This document shows positions 14,068-18,785 of a stretch of DNA of 18,785 nt, in pieces. The number at the start of each line of letters is the position of its first letter. Within the stretch, counting starts at the first letter, position 1. Origin of the DNA: CBFHOS01 sp965657645 (lineage in GTDB: Bacteria > Pseudomonadota > Alphaproteobacteria > Puniceispirillales > Puniceispirillaceae); assembly GCA_965657645.1 (NCBI GenBank), contig CBFHOS010000032.1, positions 1-18,785 of the forward strand, in the 5' to 3' direction. Both the position numbers and the translations under genes were made by a program. Under the pieces are notes generated by a model. That model ran no database searches, was not told where the DNA came from, and saw only the letters and a program-made list of their open reading frames with translations.

Positions 14068-15081
14068 ATGACCAAGATGAAACAAATACAGCTTCAACAG
14101 GTTTCAAAACGGTTTGGCGATGTAGAAGTCATTCCTCCATTGGATCTGGAAATTGAAGAAGGCGAGTTTGTCGTTTTTGTAGGACCTTCGGGTTGTGGTA
14201 AATCGACTTTGTTGCGCCTTATTGCCGGCCTTGAGGATGTGACCTCTGGCAAGGTTGTGATTGACGGGCAGGATGCAACATCAATCCCGCCAGCAAAACG
14301 CCGCTTGGCGATGGTGTTCCAGTCTTATGCGCTATATCCGCATATGTCAGTGCGCAAAAACATTGCGTTCCCATTGCGTATGGCTGGCATCGGCAAAGAA
14401 GAGCAAAATCGGCGCGTTGAGGAAGCGGCAAAGGTTCTAAACCTTACCGATTACCTGCATCGTCGTCCGGGCCAGCTTTCAGGTGGTCAGCGTCAGCGTG
14501 TGGCCATCGGCCGGGCGATTGTGCGCGAGCCAACCGCGTTTTTGTTCGACGAGCCTCTGTCTAACCTCGATGCGGCTTTGCGTGTCGGTATGCGCCTCGA
14601 AATTTGTGAGATGCACAAGCGCCTCGCCACCACAATGATCTATGTGACACATGATCAGGTTGAAGCCATGACCATGGCCGACAAGATTGTGGTTTTGCAG
14701 GCTGGTGTGATCGAACAGGTTGGTAGCCCGCTGGATCTTTACAACAATCCTTGCAACACCTTCGTTGCCGGATTTATCGGCTCACCAAAGATGAATTTGC
14801 TGGATGGTGATGAAGCCAAAAAACACAAGGCGCACACAATTGGTATCCGTCCTGAGCATATCTCAATCTCCGATAAGAAGGGTGATTGGAAAGGTGTTGT
14901 TGGGGTGTCTGAACATCTTGGTTCTGACACGTTCCTGCATGTGACATGCCCGGCATTTTCAAAGCCGTTAACTGTGCGGGCAGGCGGTGACGTTGATCTG
15001 TCTTATGGCAGTGAAGTCTATTTGACACCGGATGTCGCCCATCTGCATCGTTTTGATGAAAAGGGCCTCAGTCTAAAATGA
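14068..15081 (+). CDS. smoK: Polyol ABC transporter ATP-binding protein
   Basis: 337-residue MalK/UgpC-type ATPase that powers hexitol uptake. Walker A G-P-S-G-C-G-K-S-T (39-47), Q-loop Q85, signature L-S-G-G-Q (137-141), Walker B L-F-D-E (159-162) and switch H195 are all intact. The C-terminal OB-like regulatory region starts near residue 236 and contains I-R-P-E-H, as in MalK-like subunits. AGGG directly abuts the first ATG, so the in-frame ATG at 14077 (M-K-Q-I-Q-L), nine bases downstream of AGGG, is a likely alternative start. The stop overlaps the next gene as ATGA. Confidence 0.92.
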   Translation: MTKMKQIQLQQVSKRFGDVEVIPPLDLEIEEGEFVVFVGPSGCGKSTLLRLIAGLEDVTSGKVVIDGQDATSIPPAKRRLAMVFQSYALYPHMSVRKNIAFPLRMAGIGKEEQNRRVEEAAKVLNLTDYLHRRPGQLSGGQRQRVAIGRAIVREPTAFLFDEPLSNLDAALRVGMRLEICEMHKRLATTMIYVTHDQVEAMTMADKIVVLQAGVIEQVGSPLDLYNNPCNTFVAGFIGSPKMNLLDGDEAKKHKAHTIGIRPEHISISDKKGDWKGVVGVSEHLGSDTFLHVTCPAFSKPLTVRAGGDVDLSYGSEVYLTPDVAHLHRFDEKGLSLK

Positions 15082-15851
15082 CACGGTTGGCTGGAAAGAC
15101 AGCGCTAATTACTGGCGCGGCGCGGGGTATTGGGCGTCATTTCGCCGAGAAATACGTCGATGAGGGCGCGATGGTCGCGCTCGGTGACATTGATTATGGC
15201 CGTGCCCAAGAGGCGGCGGCACAGATTGGTGAGAACGCTATTGCCGTTGAAATAGACGTTACCAGTCAGACCAGCATCAATTCTGCCATCGCGACAGTTG
15301 TCGAGGCGTTTGGCGGCATTGATATTTTGATTAATAACGCCGCAATTTTTACCGCGGCGCCGATTTGTGAAATCAGCCGTGAAGCGTATGAAAATGCCTT
15401 TGCGGTGAATGTCAGCGGGACGTTATTTACCATGCAAGCGGTTGCCCAAGAGATGATTAAACGCGGCAAAGGCGGCAAAATCATCAATATGGCCAGCCAA
15501 GCCGGACGGCGCGGCGAACCGTTGGTGGCAGTCTATTGCGCCACCAAGGCAGCGGTTATCAGCATGACCCAATCGGCTGGATTGAACCTGATCGAGCATG
15601 GGATCAATGTGAATGCTATTTCGCCGGGCGTTGTTGATGGCGAGCATTGGGACGGCGTTGATGCCTTCTTTGCAAAATACGAAAATAAAGAACCTGGCCA
15701 GAAAAAGCGTGAAGTCGGTGCCGGTGTTCCGTTCGGTCGAATGGGGCGGGCGGAAGATTTGGCTGGTATGGCAATTTTTCTGGCAAGTGATGAAGCCAAC
15801 TACATTGTTGCCCAGACATATAATGTGGACGGTGGACAATGGATGAACTAA
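15078..15851 (+). CDS. smoS: Sorbitol dehydrogenase (SDR family, L-iditol 2-dehydrogenase)
   Basis: 257-residue cytoplasmic SDR that would oxidise D-sorbitol to D-fructose with NAD+; relatives also take galactitol and L-iditol. Cofactor motif T-G-A-A-R-G-I-G (12-19), D37 after the second strand (NAD preference), N-N-A (86-88), and catalytic S140, Y153 and K157 (Y-C-A-T-K). These positions match, as I recall them, those of Rhodobacter sphaeroides sorbitol dehydrogenase (256 residues). The C-terminus ends N-V-D-G-G-Q-W-M-N. It is coupled to the ATPase gene by ATGA and to the next gene by TAATG. Confidence 0.9.
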   Translation: MTRLAGKTALITGAARGIGRHFAEKYVDEGAMVALGDIDYGRAQEAAAQIGENAIAVEIDVTSQTSINSAIATVVEAFGGIDILINNAAIFTAAPICEISREAYENAFAVNVSGTLFTMQAVAQEMIKRGKGGKIINMASQAGRRGEPLVAVYCATKAAVISMTQSAGLNLIEHGINVNAISPGVVDGEHWDGVDAFFAKYENKEPGQKKREVGAGVPFGRMGRAEDLAGMAIFLASDEANYIVAQTYNVDGGQWMN

Positions 15852-17353
15852 TGGCCGCTACTAGTCGTGCAGAAGATCTTACAAGGCTTAGTAATGCAAC
15901 TTTGGGTGATTTGCCTGAAGGCGTAATGCTACCAACATACGACCGAAGCGAGATGACGCCGGGTATCGTTCATGTTGGCGTTGGTAATTTTCACCGTGCG
16001 CATCTTGCGTGGTATCTGCACCGGCTTATGCAGCAAGGTGCGGCCACCGATTGGGCGATTATTGGCGCTAGTGTGCGCGAGCATGATATTGCTGTGCGCG
16101 AGAAACTACAGCGGCAAGATTTTCTAACCACCCTGATTGAACTTGATCCAAATGGCGGCAAGGCAACTGAGGTCACCGGACCTATGATGGATTTCTTGCC
16201 GGTGGAAAAGGATAATAAATCGCTGATTGCGGCGATGGCAGATCCGCGTATTCGGATTGTTTCAACAACAGTAACCGAGGGCGGGTATTATCTCGACCCA
16301 AAGACTGGCGGCCTCGATGTTGCCCATCCTGATATCGTTCATGATGCTGAAAACCCAGACCGTCCGAAAACTGTGTTTGGGTCAATGGTTGCCGCGTTGC
16401 GTTTGCGCCGTGATAATAACACTGGTCCGTTCACCGGCCTGTCTTGTGATAATTTACAGGGCAATGGTGCCATTCTGCGCCAGAGCATTATCGGCCTTGC
16501 CCGTCTTGGTGATCCGGCATTGGCTGACTGGATCGACCAAAATTGTACCTTTCCAAATTCGATGGTTGATTGCATCGTTCCTGCCACCGGCCCGGTTGAG
16601 CTAGAGCTTGCCAAGAGCCTTGGTGTTGAGGATGCGGTGCCGGTAACGCACGAAAATTTCCGGCAGTGGGTTGTCGAGGATACGTTTTGTGCGGGTCGTC
16701 CGGATTGGGACCTTGTTGGCGCTGAGTTTTCTAATCATGTGCACAAGCATGAAGCCCAGAAAATCCGGGTTCTGAATGGTGGCCATCAAATCATCGCCAA
16801 TATTGCTGAATTGCTTGGCTTTGAGACGATTTCTGCGGCGATATCTGACCCGCTGATCCATGCGTTATTCACCAAGGTCCAGACGCAAGAAGTTGTTCCG
16901 CATATCGAACCTCTGTCGCGCATGACGGTTCTGGAATATCTTGAGCTGATTGACCGCCGGTTCTCTAACAATGCCATTGTCGATACAATCCGGCGGGTCG
17001 CGTTTGATGGATCATCGCGGCATGTTGGCTTTATTCTGCCGACAGTGCGTGACGGTTTGGCGAATAATGTGCCTGTTGAAGGCTTGGCCCTTGTCGAGGC
17101 CGCCTGGGCGCGTATGTGCGCCGGAACGCGCGAGGATGGCAGTCTCATTGAGGCTAATGATCCGATCTGGGATAGCTTGAACGAGCGGGCTTTGGCGGCG
17201 CGTGACAATCCTATGCATTGGCTAGAGATGCAGGCGATCTATGGTGATCTTGCGGAACAGGAACGCTTTGCCTCAGCCTTTGAAAAATGGCTATCAAGCA
17301 TGTATGCCAATGGCGTCGCCGCAACAATCAAGACCTATCTGGATCAGGCCTAG
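15851..17353 (+). CDS. mtlK: Mannitol 2-dehydrogenase (polyol-specific long-chain dehydrogenase)
   Basis: About 500-residue monomeric NAD+ enzyme converting D-mannitol (and often D-arabinitol or sorbitol) to the ketose. The N-terminal nucleotide-binding segment reads G-I-V-H-V-G-V-G-N-F-H-R-A-H, followed by T-V-T-E-G-G-Y-Y. The active-site stretch K-I-R-V-L-N-G-G-H-Q has lysine, asparagine (+5) and histidine (+8) spaced as in Pseudomonas mannitol dehydrogenase (K295, N300, H303). The start at 15851 overlaps the preceding stop as TAATG; ATG at 15839, four codons earlier, is also in frame. It is the last gene of the operon. An AT-rich hairpin follows. Confidence 0.92.
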   Translation: MAATSRAEDLTRLSNATLGDLPEGVMLPTYDRSEMTPGIVHVGVGNFHRAHLAWYLHRLMQQGAATDWAIIGASVREHDIAVREKLQRQDFLTTLIELDPNGGKATEVTGPMMDFLPVEKDNKSLIAAMADPRIRIVSTTVTEGGYYLDPKTGGLDVAHPDIVHDAENPDRPKTVFGSMVAALRLRRDNNTGPFTGLSCDNLQGNGAILRQSIIGLARLGDPALADWIDQNCTFPNSMVDCIVPATGPVELELAKSLGVEDAVPVTHENFRQWVVEDTFCAGRPDWDLVGAEFSNHVHKHEAQKIRVLNGGHQIIANIAELLGFETISAAISDPLIHALFTKVQTQEVVPHIEPLSRMTVLEYLELIDRRFSNNAIVDTIRRVAFDGSSRHVGFILPTVRDGLANNVPVEGLALVEAAWARMCAGTREDGSLIEANDPIWDSLNERALAARDNPMHWLEMQAIYGDLAEQERFASAFEKWLSSMYANGVAATIKTYLDQA

Positions 17354-17356
17354 CCC

Positions 17357-17377
17357 TAAATATTCCGGCAATATTTA
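17357..17377 (+). other. AT-rich hairpin after the polyol operon
   Basis: TAAATATT (17357-17364) and AATATTTA (17370-17377) are perfect inverted repeats around CCGGC, three bases past the mannitol dehydrogenase stop. No T run follows, so it is a doubtful terminator and may only protect the 3' end of the mRNA. Confidence 0.4.
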
Positions 17378-17488
17378 TCGCCCCACCACAATAATCACCC
17401 CGGCAAACAACCGCTGTGACGCGGATCGTCTGGCCCGTGACCCGAAGCGATCACCTACAGATTTGTCCGGGAAATTAAAAAGGGGGAG

Positions 17489-17562
17489 TGGAGCGGCGTG
17501 CGGGAATCGAACCCGCGTCTTTAGCTTGGAAGGCTAAGGTCTTACCACTACACAAACGCCGC
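17489..17562 (-). tRNA. tRNA-Gly(TCC)
   Basis: On the minus strand the acceptor arms GCGGCGT and ACGCCGC pair perfectly. The anticodon arm TTAGC-CTTCCAA-GCTAA gives anticodon TCC, reading GGA and probably other GGN glycine codons. The T arm GCGGG-TTCGATT-CCCGC is intact. The CCA end is encoded at 17491-17489. Length is 74 nt including CCA. Five T residues at 17476-17480 on the minus strand just beyond may end transcription. It lies between the polyol operon and a region of degraded genes. Confidence 0.95.
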
Positions 17563-17764
17563 ACGCGAGCTTTTAAAAGTGCTGGTAACAACAGTGGTTT
17601 AAAGAGACAAAACGCCTGTTATTACCGTGACCCGGAGCCGTGTAGTGGCGGCCCCCGCTCTTGGAACAGGATATAACATCATTGCTTTAGAATGAAAAGG
17701 CCTTGGTGTTTGTATTCAACGAATTGACGGGTTGTCAGCATTCTCCTTTGGTTGCTAACCAAAA

Positions 17765-18186
17765 TCATTCACTCTTTGGACGGTTTGCGTCATTGCTGAT
17801 GCTGATGATTTCATCAGTGTCAGCGTCATAAATGATGTATAATCCATAATTATTTACGACCATCCAAAAGCCAAATTGGAAAAACAGCGTGTCTTGGGCA
17901 AAATATGTGTTGTCTTTGCCAACAACCTGTCCACATGATCTCCCGGTTTGACATGTTTATGCAATAGCGCGTTGACATCATCAAAGGTTGGGCCGGAATA
18001 ATCACACAGATTAATAGGGGGGCTAGTGGGAAGGTTGATCGGCGGGGTGAAATTGTCACCGGCCGCATTGGCCGGCGGGAATATACTGATTTCATTAGCC
18101 CAAAAAAGCGCTAGAACGCATAACGCCAAGCGCAGAGTTGATGCCGGCTTTATCGGCAAAATACGTTTCATAAAGTGGCTCATCAT
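17765..18186 (-). pseudogene. Small exported protein, apparently frameshifted
   Basis: The 5' part starts with M-M-S-H-F-M-K-R-I-L-P and a clear signal peptide (L-R-L-A-L-C-V-L-A-L-F-W ending A-N-A-A), after AAAGG upstream. That frame runs through N-L-C-D-Y-S-G-P-T-F-D-D-V and stops at 17854. Reading in the -1 frame, an open segment from 17956 to TGA at 17767-17765 has no start codon of its own. It encodes protein-like sequence: C-Q-T-G-R-S-C-G, then D-T-L-F-F-Q-F-G-F-W-M-V-V and I-I-Y-D-A-D-T-D-E-I-I-S-I-S. Joining the two would give an exported protein of about 130-140 residues. A one-base indel between 17854 and 17956 is the simplest explanation. Sequencing error, true decay or programmed frameshifting are all possible. 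Family not recognised. Confidence 0.55.
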
Positions 18187-18308
18187 CATGCACCTTTGCG
18201 ACAATGTCGGGGAGGTTGGCCGATATTTACTATAACGCGATTAACCAATCTTAATTTATCGTTGCCTTTAGGGTGAGCCTTCCATCCAACCCGCAATCAG
18301 CCTGTCGT

Positions 18309-18350
18309 TTGACAAATATTTTTAATGATGATTAGAGTAACCAGTTACTC
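18309..18350 (+). promoter_or_regulatory. Candidate promoter with inverted repeat over the -10 region
   Basis: A perfect -35 TTGACA (18309-18314) is followed after 18 bp by TAGAGT (18333-18338). The inverted repeat GAGTAAC (18335-18341) / GTTACTC (18344-18350), with a CA spacer, overlaps the -10 and start region and could bind a repressor. It is the only signal seen in the gene-poor stretch 18187-18524 and would drive the gene at 18525 with a leader of about 180 nt. Confidence 0.5.
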
Positions 18351-18524
18351 ATGATGGTTTGTATATTTATTCAATGAACTTGGCTTTGTGGTTTCTTGAA
18401 TGGGTTCGCCATCTCGTCATAACGGTTTGTTTGCTCTCATCTTGTCTTTGTTGCCGTCCCTACCGCTCAACTGGGTGCGGCGTTGCAACCATGACGCACG
18501 TGCCCCCTGCACTAGGAGGCCAGC

Positions 18525-18755
18525 ATGCCGAATATTTCCACAGGTATTTCCACAGGTATTTCTACAGATATTTCTACAGAAACAGCCGCAATTGATTCCG
18601 TCGCCAATTCCTACAGCTTTGCCATCCCGGAGAATTCTGGTCCCGGCACAGTGGTTGGCCGGATGACTGGCGGTGATGGTGACAATGATCCGATTGTCTA
18701 TAGCCTGACGGGCGAGGCCGGCCTATTGGGCGTCGCGCCATTTTTGCGGGGTTAG
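18525..18755 (+). CDS. Start of a cadherin-like repeat protein, interrupted by an in-frame TAG
   Basis: A strong AGGAGG (18514-18519) five bases before the ATG supports real translation. The N-terminus has four ISTx tetrapeptides from a 12-bp tandem repeat, then a typical cadherin/VCBS-like domain opening: Y-S-F-A-I-P-E-N-S-G-P-G-T-V-V-G with D-N-D-P-I-V-Y-S-L-T-G. The frame meets TAG at 18753-18755 after 76 residues. Past the stop the same frame continues open to the window edge as A-G-G-A-V-E-Y-F-V-E. The G-A-V-E-Y-F resembles the expected end of the same repeat (family consensus T-G-A-V-x-F). The gene is therefore either a decayed or mutated large surface protein or carries a sequencing error. 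No Sec signal peptide is visible; such proteins are often exported by type I secretion. Confidence 0.6.
   Translation: MPNISTGISTGISTDISTETAAIDSVANSYSFAIPENSGPGTVVGRMTGGDGDNDPIVYSLTGEAGLLGVAPFLRG
18534..18581 (+). repeat. 12-bp tandem repeat, four units
   Basis: The units ATTTCCACAGGT, ATTTCCACAGGT, ATTTCTACAGAT and ATTTCTACAGAA are contiguous. They encode ISTG, ISTG, ISTD and ISTE near the N-terminus of the cadherin-like protein. The unit length is a multiple of three, so copy-number changes keep the frame. Confidence 0.9.
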
Positions 18756-18785
18756 GCCGGTGGCGCGGTGGAATATTTCGTAGAA

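Noticed and set aside
18534..18581. Possible CRISPR array
   Set aside because: The 12-bp units are contiguous, have no spacers and encode in-frame tetrapeptides.
18359..18595. A 78-codon plus-strand frame overlapping the start of the cadherin-like gene
   Set aside because: It has no ribosome site, and its end (repeated H-R-Y-F) is just the 12-bp repeat read in the wrong frame.

Overview
The window looks like a chromosomal segment of a free-living, probably marine, alphaproteobacterium of mid GC content. This is an inference from gene families: a Rhodobacter/SAR116-style sorbitol-mannitol ABC operon, a PRK-like P-loop kinase of the FrcK type and an alphaproteobacterial hydroxycinnamate cluster. 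No marker gene fixes the species. There are no insertion sequences, CRISPR arrays or rRNA genes.

Left part (1-1800): the 3' end of queG (tRNA queuosine synthesis) converges on amt (ammonium channel) across a bidirectional hairpin terminator. The amt leader carries two inverted repeats of identical geometry, TGCCT-N7-AGGCA, about six helical turns apart.

Aromatic-acid region (1811-8959): a feruloyl-CoA synthetase-like gene and a tightly linked exported histidine phosphatase run leftward. An HSD10-like SDR, a crotonase, a MarR regulator, an amidohydrolase and an acyl-CoA dehydrogenase run rightward. Together they can activate a hydroxycinnamate as its CoA ester, hydrate it, oxidise it to the beta-keto ester and cleave it to the benzoate. 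This is the CoA-dependent beta-oxidative side-chain shortening route, not the vanillin-forming retro-aldol route. A perfect 13-bp inverted repeat lies between facing promoters, overlaps both, and is the likely MarR operator.

Polyol region (8966-17353): a P-loop sugar-kinase-like gene diverges from a LacI-family regulator. The regulator is followed by a sorbitol/mannitol system: binding protein, two permeases, ATPase, sorbitol dehydrogenase and mannitol 2-dehydrogenase. Both dehydrogenases would yield fructose, which the divergent kinase may phosphorylate. Related TTTAC-type palindromes precede lacI and the binding-protein gene. The binding protein has strongly biased codons and is followed by a strong terminator, a classic arrangement for making it in excess over the membrane components.

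Right end (17354-18785): a tRNA-Gly(TCC) with encoded CCA, then poorly conserved DNA. This holds a small exported protein gene that appears frameshifted, and the start of a cadherin-like repeat protein whose reading frame is crossed by an in-frame TAG. Its promoter has an inverted repeat over the -10 element.
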